Source: Bimastos eiseni
Taxonomy: Eukaryota > Annelida > Clitellata > Crassiclitellata > Lumbricidae
Assembly: GCA_959347315.1 (NCBI GenBank)
Contig: OY365818.1
Location: forward strand, 770,228-834,227
Direction of reading: 5' to 3'
Length of the DNA stretch: 64,000 nucleotides
Under the pieces are notes generated by a model that was not told the DNA's origin, searched no databases, and worked only from the letters and a program-made list of their open reading frames with translations. Both the position numbers and the translations under genes were made by a program. Shown one piece after another: positions 11,076 to 24,264 of the stretch; position 1 is the first letter of the stretch, and every line of letters begins with the position of its first letter.

Positions 11076-12055
11076 TGATCTAGAAGCAATGCTTCAGTTT
11101 CGAAAGTCAAAAGATTTTTAAATAGCACGGATTAAACTTCATTTTCTGCTCCATCCATCCATCCATCCATCCATCCACCCACCCACCCACACGACCTTGA
11201 CCCCGAAGACAAAGCTGACCTCTCACCCGTTCAACTCCATCACCCTTCAACCCCCCTCGCACTCCAGACCCCATAGAGAAGCATCACCATCATCATCACC
11301 ACCACAACCTGCATTCCATGAAATATGGACCTTTCCAACCCCTTACTGCAACCAACGCTCTCATGGTAAACTGGTAAACACCCACTACTACCACCCCACC
11401 AAGACAGCCTGTAACTCATACCCCTCTCAACGCTCCCTCTCCCTTTTATCAAGCGCTCTGCTCGACCGCCCATCCCGATGGTAAGTGGTAGTAGCAGCAG
11501 TGGTGGTGGTGGTAGCGGTGGTGGTAGAGGCGAGGTGGTGTTGCCCCAGCTAATACCAGCTAAATTCCCTCCAATATCCATCTCGCCCGCTGCCATTGAC
11601 TATGTCACATAAAAAGCCCCAAAGGTGATGGGGAGCGTCCGTTGCCTTGGTAACCCGGTCCGTATTGATTCTGGCAGCGGCAGCAACCCGCTGGGGTGGG
11701 TCAGAGAGGGAGGGAGGGAAAGAGGAGGGGCAGGACTGTACTAAACCGGCGGGGTAATATTAGAACGGGCTTGTCGGAAGGCCAGCCTGGAGCCTGGGTG
11801 ATTATCTTGCAGGATGTACCTATAGTATAGAGCAGCTGGGCAAGATCGGGTCGGTCGGAACAGAGGTGGGCAGCTGCGGCGGTGGTGGTGGTGGTGAAGG
11901 CTTCGACGGCCTTCTCCTACTGCACCCTGCCCCGATACGCTGGGCAACGGGCCTAGCCCAGAGGCAAAGCGGGCAGACCGTACCACCCACCCACCCCTCG
12001 CAAGATCAATATACGAAGCTACATGTACGGACAGGAATAGCACCCGCCGATAATA

Positions 12056-12057
<2 letters not shown>
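11076..12057. other. Non-coding stretch
   Basis: It contains an ATCC/ACCC run at 11151-11190 and GGT/GGC trinucleotide patches near 11490-11530 and 11880-11900. No coding exon was recognised. Confidence 0.45.

Positions 12058-12108
<51 letters not shown>
12058..12108. repeat. CT microsatellite
   Basis: About 25 uninterrupted CT units. Confidence 0.95.
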
Positions 12109-12111
<3 letters not shown>

Positions 12112-12319
12112 CTATCTGTCTGTATCTGATTCTGTCTCTGCCTCTGTCTCTCTCTCTTTGCCCTTCGATGATAACATACCTACGTAACACGCAACGACAT
12201 AGAACGGACGAAGAGAACATCAGATAGGACTAACAAACAGAGACCAACCATTCACTTCAAACACCCTACAACTTTAAAACATCACGCACACACACCATAC
12301 ACACTCACAGGTGTATGAC

Positions 12320-12425
12320 TGCATGTATGTGTGTATGTATGTATGTATGTATGTGTGTATGTGTGAGTGTGTATGTATGTATGTATGTATGTATGTACGT
12401 ATGTATGTACGTGCGTATGTAGTTG
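12320..12425. repeat. GTAT tetranucleotide tract
   Basis: Mostly (GTAT)n with GTGT and GTAC variants. It directly abuts the 5' end of SINE S1 copy 2. Confidence 0.85.
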
Positions 12426-12427
12426 TG

Positions 12428-12705
12428 CATGGCGCCTTATAGTAATGGATAAAACACTGGCGCAGAGCCGAAGAACCGAGTTCGTTATCCTTCCACACCC
12501 CGTAAGGTTGACTAGTCCTTCTCTCGCTATACCATAGGCGCGAAGTTGGTCAAATTAGATGTATGGCGCAACGGTGTCTTGCATCGCTGCCGCCAGTTAA
12601 ATTCAACTCCTGTAATAGCTTGTCATCATCATTGGTTCATACTGCAGTTGTAATCATGCTGCGATTTTTCACTTTAAAATTAAACGAAAATCATTATTAT
12701 TATTA
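12428..12705 (+). mobile_element. tRNA-derived SINE, family S1 copy 2
   Basis: The head has an A-box-like tagtaatggataaaac and a B-box-like gagttcgttatcc. The body shows GTTGACTAGTCCTTCTCTCGC, AAATTAGATGTATGGCG and CTTGTCATCATC. The tail is AAATTAAACGAAAAT followed by an ATT microsatellite. It aligns with copies 1 and 3 throughout. Confidence 0.75.
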
Positions 12706-12709
12706 AGTA

Positions 12710-15700
12710 CGTACGCACGCAGGTATGCATGGCGGCTTCACTGGAACGCATTGTTTTGAACTTCTCAAAACCCCTCAACATAATTATACAAGCGAATATA
12801 TTATAGGCATAAATGAATTCACCCATGCACAAACACACACACGTACATACATACATACAAGTTCTGTATACGAGCGCACATGACCTTGCATTTATACATG
12901 ATTACATAAAAATACGGCCTCATACAGACGTACGTTCTGCCCTCCTGCCTACAAAAGCGGACTAAGTACAGGAAGGTCCAGTAAGGACCGACGCATGGAC
13001 ATCTACATATAACTCTTTAAATAATATGTATCGAGACTATCAACATATAATCGTATACATACGCATTATACATATATCCCTCACATATATATACATATAT
13101 ATATATATGTGTGTATATATATATATATATATTCATCAATCCATATCCCACATAATATTATATTTCGTGGATTTTAAAGGTCAAAACCTACGCGATTGGC
13201 AAGCGATGGACGGACTATATAATAGGCTTTAAAATAAATGAAAAATTTAAGAAAATATGTGATGGACCGACCAACCAACCCACACGCACCCGCCCACCCA
13301 CCTACTCACTCACACACCCACTCACTCAGTCACCTTCTCCCATCGTATATTGGTAAACATCGATTCCTTTGCCATCGTGGGCCCTTCTATGTGGAACGAC
13401 CAAACCCCTCCCCATTATCCGTAGCAAGTTTTTACTCAAGCTTCTACCCTCTCATGCCATCGTTGGCTGAAGACCTTCTTATTACCTCGGGGCTGTCACG
13501 CTGTGAGCGTTTCTAGATATCCTATTCTATTTACGGATTTATAAAGCTAGTACTGAATAGCTAGTACTGTAAAAGGCGCTATATGAATAATCAGATACGA
13601 TACGATTGAATAGAAGGAGAAATTTAATCACTATAGAAAGACAACCGAAGTATCTTAAAAAACAAATATTTTATTGCATTTAGCCAACATATAAAGAATA
13701 TACGAAATAAAGTTGAAGAATTGAACGCGCAGGAAATGGCATTGTGGATTGAATACAAAAGCCGGGTTCACGTAAGAGTTGATTTACTATTATCGGAAAC
13801 AAGGGAGAAACTTCAACAGGGCCGATGATAAAAAATGTAGCCCATGCAAATGTTTTCAAAAAAAAAACGTCGTCTTTTGTACTTTTCATAACGCGGTATT
13901 TTTCGCCGATTATTTCAGCAAATGTCTAGTCTCTTTCTTCGGCAAAAGTATCAAATTCCTAATATAAAATCGGAGACACGTCTAATTGTTCCTAACGCAT
14001 TCGCGGAATTCATAAAAGCGCTTTATTAAAGTCCAGAGATATCACGATCCATCGAACGCCGCGTTCTATGCACGAGTCCGTTGTAGACAAACGGTAACAA
14101 TTAGTTGCTTGTTGGTTTGGGAGATATACCTACTTAATTAGTAACTTCAATCATGCCGTTGCCTGATACACAAGCGACAGTATATATAGGGCACAAAACG
14201 AACTCGTAATTAGATGACCATAGGAAGATAAGTCCGTCAAGTGTTGCAGTTTCTAGTGGAGGACAGGCAATTAGATACGGTTAAGAGTCTGATCACAAGC
14301 AGACAGGAGACTTCGTGGAATGCATAGATACAGGAATGAAATGAAAATCTTTAGGACCAGCAACTGACAAGACTTCATCAAGAAAAAATGTTCTAGTTTT
14401 AGATGTGAAAAACTGCTGATGAACCTATACAATATTTAAAGTCTGTCACACAATGACTCAATTTAAGGACTTGAAATCAAGGCCAGTGGACAGGGCTTGG
14501 TAATTTAAAACACTTGAGCAGGGCTAGTATGTGGATGAGTGAATGTCTTTTGAAATAACACTCATCCAGGAATAAATTCAATCTGTTATTCCCCACAGAG
14601 AGCTTGTAACCCCCACCCCCTTCTAACCTATAATGAAACCATCACCCCTTCATCATCGCCAGTAAATCAGTTGAAGGGTTCCAATCCTAGACAACTCAGC
14701 GCCTGTCCTGCCAACTTGCCCGTCCGAACACGAATCTCTTACCTCAGCTTACCTCACAACAGATAACATCGCCCTTTTGCACATGCAGTGAAGGGCAATT
14801 AACGGACCAGCTCCGCCAGGCCCCAACCACCCACCCATCCACTCAGGCACTCAGAAGGTCCATGGGGGCGTACTCGACTCGACTGGACGGCAAATACGCC
14901 CCGTCTCCAAGCCAACGAACCACTCCACAAGTTGAGGTCGTATATCAAGGGTTAAGTGGTCCGATGTTTGCAATCTCCACGATCGGGGCTCCCACTTGCC
15001 TGCCACCCGCCCGCCCGCAAGGACAAGCCCCAACTTGCAAGTTTGCCTACCGACGCACGCGATTAAGTCCGCTCAATATATCAATTCAATGTCCTTCTAC
15101 ACTCGCCTAAAACTATCCACCCCACAATCAACGCGAGAGACCCCCATCGCAGTAACTAAGACAAATGAGAGAAAACTACGGGTTCAATACAACGTCCGCA
15201 TTACTAACCTCCTCACCGCAACCAGCCGACCTTCGAAGAGAGAGAGAGAGACAGAGAGACGCTCTTCGCCACCGCAGTTAACTTCGATTATAGGTCATCA
15301 TCGATGGCCAAAGTAGGTGAAGCAATGAGCGTTGAAACTCCTAAAAAAATAAAAATGCAACAAAGTTTTACAACCCGTGAAGCAATGTTAATAATTTCTC
15401 AGCATTGCGTTTAATAACGGAAGAGACCATTGCAGAAGATTTAGAACATGACAAATATACACAGATGGCTACTTAAGTAGCAGTAGGAACGATCTCACAT
15501 TACTTTTGATCAACCCATCTATGAGTCACTAAAGTGTATTTTCTTCAGTCCCAGCTGGGATCCACGGTAGGCTTCTCGAAGGGGCGCTATATAAATTCTC
15601 AAGACGCAAGAGATCGCCTGAGAATCTGGACATGACCTCTGATCCGAATGAATGCAATCATATGTCAGGTCATCCGATCCTCAGAGTAACCAAACTATAA

Positions 15701-16010
15701 TTGCTTCACCTACTGTACATATCATTTCGGCAATGTTAATATTGCTCTCTGCCTATGAAATGCTTAGAGAGCGTCTTCCATTGCGATGTATTCAGTTGGG
15801 AGGGAGGGAACACACTAAACACTGGACAGTAGGTCAGTAAGTAAATCAGTCGGTCGAGATATATACTCCGTCCACAGGCGCTACTTATCTTAGCGTTGAA
15901 ATTAGGGATCAGTTCATTATGTATAACTTATAAAAACCAGATTGACCTGTCACCATAAGCATACGGCATCAATACATAGATATATGCATAATTATGTTAC
16001 TATATACAAT
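12710..16010. other. Non-coding stretch with two repeat-end motifs
   Basis: It holds AT/GT runs at 13083-13132 and the motif GGCGCTATAT at 13574-13583 and 15583-15593, shared with other repeats in the window. There is no gene. A 14861-15110 open frame is C-rich and unremarkable. Confidence 0.45.
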
Positions 16011-16032
16011 GCCAATATGGCTATATCCATGT

Positions 16033-16054
16033 ATATATATATATATATATATAT
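16033..16054. repeat. TA microsatellite
   Basis: About 11 TA units. Confidence 0.9.
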
Positions 16055-16452
16055 ACATCATCATCATCAGTTTATGAAGCCAGCCTTTTGGCGGCTATGG
16101 GTACGAACAGGCGGTCTCTAGACACAAGTGCAAACGCTTGTTGTTGCCTGCCTACAGGCGTTGCACTTAGGTTGTCCATCGCATGCACTGGCCTTGGGAC
16201 AACAGTACAACAGTGCAAGGGAGAAGGGTGAGCACCCCCTCAGGACGTAGACCATTACCATAAAAGAAGTGGAAGGTCATAAATCACACACACACAGAGG
16301 GGGGAGAGCAGCTGCTCTGGCTATCAGCAGCTAAACAGAGACAGACAGACTGAGACATAGAGCAACACAGATAGAAGTAGAAAGACATACAGAGGGTGAG
16401 CAGGAGACGGAATGACCCCACGATGAACCCCTGTGCGACATTAACCACTCAA

Positions 16453-16530
16453 AATTACTTACTTACTGACACATAATCACTTACTTACTTACTGACACAT
16501 AATCACTTACTTACTTACTGACACATAATC
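16453..16530. repeat. 27-bp tandem repeat
   Basis: Three units of ACTTACTTACTGACACATAATC with internal ACTT slippage. It leads directly into the ACTC array. Confidence 0.85.
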
Positions 16531-16536
16531 ACGGTC

Positions 16537-16685
16537 CTACTCACTCACTCACTCACTCACTCACTCACTCACTCACTCACTCACTCACTCACTCACTCAC
16601 TCACTCACTCACTCACTCACTCACTCACTCACTCACTCACTCACTCACTCACTCACTCACTCACTCACTCACTCACTCACTCACT
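16537..16685. repeat. ACTC tetranucleotide array
   Basis: About 37 uninterrupted ACTC units. Confidence 0.97.
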
Positions 16686-17095
16686 GTACATTGTATAATC
16701 CACTTATTGAATATGCCACAATTGATTAACTTCTATGGAGCCTGACTGTAATTATAATAAGAATGTGATTTGTATGAATCAAATCACATAATCATGATAA
16801 TAATCGGAAGGGAGGGAGAAGAGTAAACGGGGAGGCAGCAGCCTATGCAGACCATGATGAAGGAGTGCAGTAGTTGTAGTAAACGAGTGAGCTACAGTGT
16901 GGGGGTCAACGCAGTTGATAGCAGCACTGGCTAAGGGCGACATAGATGTGGGGTCAGAAGGTCGTCGACCTCTTCTGGTCCAATAGGATACCGAGGTCAC
17001 AGAACACAGTGGAGAAAGCGTAATTAGGTCACGTATGACAAACTGATATTGAGTGATCAATCAGATGAATTTCGGTTTTAAACAGGCATTATACA

Positions 17096-17150
17096 GATAT
17101 ATATATATATATTATATATATATATATATACATGTATATATAGATACAAA
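17096..17150. repeat. TA microsatellite
   Basis: TA units with a few interruptions, followed by AT-rich ATACA repeats to about 17360. Confidence 0.85.
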
Positions 17151-17280
17151 AATATATATATTTACATGCATAAATATACATAATTCACATATACATAAGA
17201 AAATATGCATACATTCAAATACACAAAATAACAAATTTATATACACATAAATAAAGACAAATACACACACACATACACAC

Positions 17281-17332
17281 AGAGTCTATAGCAATATCCT
17301 TCATATAGCGTATCGTCGCACTCAAGGCTATA
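17281..17332 (-). repeat. Inverted 52-bp copy of an internal transposon segment
   Basis: This segment is the reverse complement of 17806-17857 with one mismatch in 52. It lies 40 bases outside the hAT-like element that contains the other copy, and is flanked by CACACATA repeats. Confidence 0.9.
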
Positions 17333-17371
17333 CACACATACACACATACACACACATCTATCTACATACAT

Positions 17372-18039
17372 TAGGGCATAACCGGAAATCGCCTCGGATA
17401 TTCGCCTCGGCCGAATATTGAACTATTTGGAGGTATTCGCCTCGGCAAATATTACACCCGCAAATAGCTAAAAATAACTTTTTTTGATAAAAATAATATT
17501 TTTCATCAAATACATCTAGGACTAACGGACTTACATATAAGTAATTGAGTAATTAAACAAGAACTTAACATTCCATTGAATTTTCTTTAAAATAATGATC
17601 ATGTTAATGAATATATTTTAATTTCTTTTGATTGTATTCTCCAGGTGGCAACCAAATCAGTAATTTTCCTGCTTGAATTTGCTCCACCCACTTTTTGGTA
17701 AACATCAGAGAGTAAAGACATCATCGATAACTTCATATTTCAAATTTTATAACAAGGTTTTACATTTTTTTCAGAAATAAAGTTATTAAATAATAAATAT
17801 ATTGTTATAGCCTTGAGTGCGACGATACACTATATGAAGGATATTGCTATAGACTCTGCATTGACTATAGATAGTTCTCCATAGCTGTGCACGTGGCAGG
17901 TTAACTACGCTTTGCCTATAGATGGTACTCGCTGCCAGATTTGCCGCTACTATTCGGTTCGTACCAGGATCCGGCAAATAGTTAATCCAAATACTCGGAT
18001 TCGGTACTCGGTGGAAATTGTCTACTCGGTTATGCCCTA
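17372..18039. mobile_element. Non-autonomous hAT-like DNA transposon, 668 bp
   Basis: Perfect 13-bp terminal inverted repeats, TAGGGCATAACCG at the left end and CGGTTATGCCCTA at the right end. Both ends are flanked by the 8-bp direct repeat ACATACAT (17364-17371 and 18040-18047). An 8-bp target duplication with TAGGG-type ends is typical of the hAT superfamily. No transposase frame is present. Subterminal regions carry repeated CTCGG/CCGAG motifs. Confidence 0.8.

Positions 18040-18044
<5 letters not shown>

Positions 18045-18100
<56 letters not shown>
18045..18100. repeat. TA microsatellite
   Basis: About 27 TA units directly after the hAT-like element's target duplication. Confidence 0.95.
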
Positions 18101-18101
<1 letters not shown>

Positions 18102-18370
18102 GCATGCATATATGCATGCATATCGACAGACACACATACATACCTATGCAGAAATACACCAAGACATAGAGAAAGAGACGAAGAGAGACACACATGCATG
18201 GAGTAGGAACTAACTGCTGTGCGAAACAGACCAACATTCCAGGTCAACGTTATCAAAATCAGCCGGTCAATCCATGAAATGGAAACGACCCGAGGGAAAA
18301 TTCCAGCGTCTGGATAAGAAGACCGTCTGTCTCCCTATCTGCCTTTGCATGTCTCTCTCCCCTTCTCATT

Positions 18371-18397
18371 CTGTGTGTGTGTGTGTGTGTGTGTGTA
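18371..18397. repeat. GT microsatellite
   Basis: Thirteen GT units followed by a CT-rich tract to about 18480. Confidence 0.9.
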
Positions 18398-18499
18398 TCT
18401 TTTAATGTAGCTGTGTCTTTTCTGACTCTGTCTGCCCTACTCTCTCTTTCTCTCTCTGTCCCTCTCTCTCTTTCTGTCTCGTTGAGTCTGATGGCCAAG

Positions 18500-19190
18500 A
18501 GTAACAGCTGAGGTCAGATTAACCATAGTGAACACCTCCTTCCACCCAATCGCCCCCCCCCCCAGGAAACTAGTCTACCAGCAATTCACTGATCCATGAC
18601 TCCATTAGGTCAATCAACTGAGAAGTCAGATTCAGGCTATCTCTGGAGTACTGTAAAATCATGTTCAGGTTACCCCGATGGGGTCAGAGGTTAATGACAC
18701 CGATTACGAGGCGGGGTAACTTTAAATGGGGTAGCTTCATTAAGTCCTAACACAAAACATCAAACGCCGCACAGCAAAACCAAGTTGGATATCCAAAAGA
18801 TCATTCCGCATATAGAACCGAGGCGGACTAGGGTTGCAATGTCACCACGACCTAGATGATCAACGGTGCCCTCCTCCTTCACCCAATGCCAGGATGGCGC
18901 CACCAGAAAACGGTCAGCACTTCGGAATAGAATCGTGTTGACCCATTGTCGGAACATGTAAGATCAAGAGGCTCAATATACGTTTGTTGCTATGCCGACC
19001 ATTTCAATGCCTCCTCTTTTGCTCTACATGGGACGCATAAAATGAGTCTTAAGAGTAGGTCACTGATCCAGTGCAGGTCTTCACACAGCCAACAGGTTAA
19101 GTTCTCACCCTACAAAAGGCCTACATGTTGGATTAAATGCCTCCAAGCGTTCAAATTCAACAACATAGGAGCCCTGCCTAGTTGGCTAAG
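18500..19190. other. Non-coding stretch
   Basis: No gene or clear element was recognised. Confidence 0.45.
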
Positions 19191-19193
19191 AAC

Positions 19194-19508
19194 AAGGGAT
19201 GAACAGAGTATCAATTTCCCACCGAGTAATACGAGTGAGTATAGTAACGAGTCCGAGTGCAGAGACTTGAATATTTATAAAAGTGTCATTTGCTTGATTT
19301 TTAATTTGGCAGTGTGCACAATTTTTATGAATTTCTGGTTTTTCCTTGAGCAGTCAACACAAGGAATAACTATAGCAAGTACTACTAGAAATATTATTTG
19401 TGTTTTTTATTTTGTAAATACTCAGAACCATTGTTTGTTCGAGTCCAAATAATTCCGAGTACTATGATACTCGACCGAGTCGAGTATTCGAGTTTTGGTT
19501 CATCTCTA
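19194..19508. mobile_element. Degraded hAT-like element
   Basis: The left end is AAGGGATGAAC and the right end, reverse-complemented, is TAGAGATGAACC. Subterminal ACTCG/CGAGT motifs occur at both sides. The RGATGAAC terminus is a common hAT end. The flanking 8-mers match at only about 5 of 8 bases, so the insertion is old or the boundary is slightly off. Confidence 0.5.
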
Positions 19509-19888
19509 TTACGAAGCGGGTAGCCAACTTGTTGGCCAACTAGAGCCTCTCCGACTGAGACTATTACTCAGTAATGAACTTGATCAAGTCCTTAATAAGA
19601 ACTGCTGACCGTTGTTAACTGTCACAATATGAAAGAGAAATTACTCAAGACAATAACTAGAAAGCAAGATAAGAAAACAAGATGATAGAAATGACACAAT
19701 AACATAGAACTACTTTTATATATATATATATATATCAGTAGTTTTATAAAAAAACAACATCAAATAGAAATGAAATAGGAAAGTTGAAATCTATAAGTAA
19801 AAAAGACTTGGGTGGTTTAGTCAAGTGAATTGCAGTCATTCAGGATCCACAGAGCAATTTGAGGCAATAGACAAGTTAGGGACAGAGA

Positions 19889-19941
19889 GGCTAAGATCAA
19901 AGGCTAAGATCAAAGGCTAAGATCAAAGGCTAAGATCAAAG
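19889..19941. repeat. 13-bp tandem repeat
   Basis: Four units of GGCTAAGATCAAA. Confidence 0.9.
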
Positions 19942-20739
19942 GATCAATAGACGAAGTCATAAGACTTATACTAAACAACAAAGATGAGAATACGAATCAA
20001 GGAATGACTAAGAACATGAATTTTGAGATCACTCATTTAAAGACTTTTAAACTCATCATCATCATCAAACGACTGACATCAGAAAATGGTGATGGTCATT
20101 ATTATTATTATAATTGTTATCATTCTTATGCATTTAGTGAGCACTACATCTTTAAGGATTGGATAGTCATCAACCCACGAATTTAATAGAAGACCTTACT
20201 CCAGGTTGCACAGAGAGTAGGAGCAGGAGCACGATCGAACCCTGTACTCTACGTTTTACAAGGCAAGCCAACAGCTATTCTACCCTCATTAACCAGCGTC
20301 ACCGTCATTACCTCATCATCATCCATGACGACGGCACGATCTCTCTGATGTTACCCTGCCCTCCAATTTACCCACCCCAGAGGAAAACTGCCCAGAGGAC
20401 GACAACCCACTCCCCCCTCCCAAATGAGCTGACCGTGCCAAACAGGGGAGGGGGCATAGAGATGATTTTGGCATGGCCGCCAATAGAGGTGACAACACCT
20501 GGCCTGGCATCACAGGTGAACCGACTGATTAATTGGCTCGGCACCTGGTTGGATCTGGCAATCACGGGGCAACAGACGATGATGGGAAAGTGTTGCGCTG
20601 GTCCAGAGGGCTTTTCAGGATAATTACATGGGAAAGCAATAACAATCCACTACACTTCAAACGAATTTACAGACAGGTCCTCCACAACTTTTATTAGCCT
20701 ATAAGGCTATAACTACCCTGCATTCTTTCATTCATTCTT

Positions 20740-21062
20740 TCATTCATTCAGATGACTCATATAGCGCCCAGTTAGATATTATCCTTACAGGTGCTCCCAA
20801 CCCACCTCCGGCAATATAAATTTCAGAGACTTTTTATGCAATCTCTAGCTAAAAAGCACACCCAATGTAACACTCTGTCGAATTACACTACACTAAGATA
20901 CACCGTCGCCTCAATATACCCTATATTATCGCCCCCCCTTGTTAAATTAACTTCTATTACCATATTCAATCCTTGGTGAATTGGTGGACCCTCTACATGT
21001 ATGGGGAACGCTACTGAGTAGTGCCCTTGAAGCGGCCCTATATAAATCTTCTCAATGAATGA
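20740..21062. mobile_element. MITE-like element with ATATAGCGCC ends
   Basis: The left end TCATTCATTCAGATGACTCA then TATAGCGCCC pairs imperfectly with the right end, whose reverse complement is TCATTCATTGAGAAGATTTA then TATAGGGCCG. About two thirds of 31 terminal bases match. The interior has no coding sequence. Confidence 0.5.
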
Positions 21063-21539
21063 ACGAATATTTACACACCTTTTGTATATAGATATGCAAG
21101 TGCATATGTACAAATTTATGTATTCTGTAAATAGCAAGATATCTCAACATTTGCACAGTGTTTCTTTAAACCCATGGTGTTATATAAATGACTCCACTGC
21201 GCTGCGCTCTCCATCCCCTCCCCAAGGCACACAAAATGCCCCAATGGTCTCCTTTTGGCCTCTGTCTTTTCTTCTCTTTTCCATTTATCCAATCCGTCTT
21301 ATAATAACTCAGAGAGCTATACATAAGAGTTCAATCCTCCCCATTGTTTCAATGTCTTCTACCCTACCCCATACAATGGCCCCATTGTACCCTGGCCATA
21401 GGGCTTCAATACCAATTACCCAATGTTACTCTGCCCACGAGGCACACCCAAAGCCCACATTTCTCACAGATTTACCAATGTATCAATGCACAGAACTTTA
21501 CCAAAGGCCAGTTAACCTCAAAACACCTCTTCCATCAGA

Positions 21540-21970
21540 TAAAGCAACGCCAATTAATCAAAACCAATCAATCAAAACCAATCAATCAAAACCAATCAAT
21601 CAAAACCAATCAATCAAAACCAATCAATCAAAACCAATCAATCAAAACCAATCAAAGTCCATCAAACAATCAAATAATCAATCAATCATGTCGATCAGAC
21701 AAATCAATCAAACAAACAAATCAATCAATCAATCAGCTCGATCGATCAGTCACTGAATCATATCAATCATTGAAATCAATAAATCGATCAGTCAGGTAAA
21801 TCAAATACAAATCAATCAATCAAACGAATCAACAACAAAATCAATCAATCAATCCTGTGAATTAATCACAACAAAAACCATAAATTCAATTGAATCAGTA
21901 AAAATCAATATGACCAATCAATTAATCGATCAACAAATCAATCAATCACAATCACACAGTGTACATCGGA
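21540..21970. repeat. AATCAATCAAAACC 14-bp tandem repeat and CAATCAAT-rich tail
   Basis: From 21553 to 21655 the 14-bp unit repeats about seven times, then decays into irregular AATC/ATCA repeats. Confidence 0.9.
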
Positions 21971-22749
21971 TTAAATGAATGGGTCAATAATCGAACTGCA
22001 GCCATAGTCAACCCAGATCAGTAATCAATCAAATTCCAGATTCTCATTTCGTCACCTTTTGACAAACAACCAAAACACACGCACCATAACATCTAACCAC
22101 ATCCACACATACATGCCAACGTACAATTACACATAGACAGACCAAAATGTCTACAATCAAGGATTTCGAGGTTAGTAGAGATCCCCCTCACCCCGAAAAA
22201 TTTAGAGACTGTGGTTCCTAACGTGAAAAACGCTGAGACCGTCTCACGATGACAAGCACCCGCACACACGCGTGCATGAGGGCATAAAAAGACAGGTCGA
22301 ACTCTCTCCTCCTCGCTTAGCATCCTCTTCCATGGGATGGACCCAGACACATGCTACAAACATCAAGCACACACACAAACATACGCACACAAATAACCAG
22401 ACATACATCCACATTAAGACACTGGCCGAACCTTTTACAGGTGTAAGAGACGAAAGAAGAGCGGACCGACCGCAGACCACGAAGAAGAGAGACAGAGATA
22501 CAGAGAGACACAAAGACAGAGAGACAGAGATAGAGACATGAGAGATTGGCGGATGGACCATGTTCGTCGGTGGACACCAATATTGGCCGCAGGAAGCAGT
22601 AGAAAGAACACTAATACAACACCATCATCACAACCTCCACCACCTTCAGCAACACCACACGACCACAGGCGGTGGCAACGAATACAGAAGAAGACCAACC
22701 GTGCCCCTAACAATTCCCAGCTGCGTCTGTCTGGCTGTCTCTGTCTCTA

Positions 22750-22750
22750 A

Positions 22751-22806
<56 letters not shown>
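22750..22806. repeat. TA microsatellite
   Basis: About 28 TA units. Confidence 0.95.
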
Positions 22807-22809
<3 letters not shown>

Positions 22810-22927
22810 CAAAACCACCCTTCATACCACCACCCCATCCTCCACTGCCGCATTAATGATTAAGGCTCCTCGCACGTATGTATCAAGTCAGCAGGCCAAC
22901 CAAGGCAAAGGAGGTAGTGGGTGATGA

Positions 22928-22930
<3 letters not shown>

Positions 22931-22975
<45 letters not shown>

Positions 22976-23027
22976 TCTCTCTCTCTCTTACTCCCTCTGT
23001 GTCTCTGCCTCTCTCTCTCTCTCTCTC
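22931..23027. repeat. CT microsatellite
   Basis: CT units with a few interruptions. Confidence 0.9.
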
Positions 23028-23029
23028 AA

Positions 23030-24200
23030 TCAGCACCATGGGAACACATCGTTACATATATGGGTAGAGGAGGCTGAGAGGCTGGCTCTTCCTTTGCTCG
23101 TTCGCATACGTCTAAGTCCCTATGTATATGTCTCTGGTCCTTAATACAAGTCCTATGGTGTGACTGTCCATTTGTATGCCACTCTGCATCCCTCAGTATC
23201 TGCCATTTCCTGCGTCAGCCTCTATTCGTTCGATTATGAGTCTGCCTGTCAGGAACCCTTGTCTCTGTGGCTCTGTCCGTCTTATAGTCCACCCGTCCGT
23301 GTGTGTACCTCTGCCTGTCTGTCGCCCGTGTCTCTATCGTTGACCTCTTGCTTCAGAGTCCAAGTACTATCGTCTGAGTGTGTCTGTGTCTGCGTGTGTC
23401 TGTTGCGCCTCTATCGGTTGGCCTCTTGCTCCAGAGTCCACGTACTATCTATGTACCCTACAGCGTTGGTTAAACACAGGCCACGACTAGACGACCTCCT
23501 CGCCGGCCCATCCTCCCTCTTCAACCTGACCGACCGACCGACCGATCGGGGATAATGACCTCGCTCTCACCAAACCAATGCTGCTCCCCACCCGTGCTCC
23601 CCACCCTCCCTACTCCACCGAAGCTCCCCTCCTAACTCTACCCCACCCAAGATTCTACAATCAGAGAAACAACGCACAATTTGGTGTACGCTGAGTGCAC
23701 TTTGTGTACACCACTACGGCACCCACCGCAATAACACTGAGGGAGGGGGGCTGGATAGTCGGCCAAAAGAGAGATGGCCCGCATGATGCGCTGCTCAAGC
23801 CCCCATCCTTACTACCCTCATCACTACCACCCCATCCCAACCCCAAAAACAGAGAAAACATTGCTTTGGAGTCATACCAAATCAATTCGTAATTGGGGTC
23901 AAGATAGAAAAAAGAGAGAAACAGTTTTAATAGTGATTATCTTCATTGTAATTATCTGCATCTCGTATCAAATATATCTCCACCTAATCTGGATCTGAAC
24001 TCCGAATTCTAACTACTCAACAATGACTTGACAACGGGAGTAGGGTGATCATCAAACCCAGAGATGGTCAACAGCGAATGGTACCCTTAAAACAATGGGA
24101 CTCCGTTCATTACCCTACATTGTCTATTTGCAGTCAAAATGGTCATAAACCTAGACGTATTGAAGACAAGTGTTGCCGCAAATCATTCTACACAGAGGTC
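23030..24200. other. Non-coding stretch
   Basis: A T/C-rich region to about 23480, then AT-rich sequence. No exon was recognised. Confidence 0.45.
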
Positions 24201-24264
24201 ACCCTTCCTGCAAGGTCAGTCAATCTCCAACTACACCCTCCCTTAAAAGATCACCCCCTCCAAA

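Noticed and set aside
16055..16290. Possible dispersed repeat beginning CATCATCATCATCAG
   Set aside because: It looks like an element body, but no second copy or boundary was found in the window.
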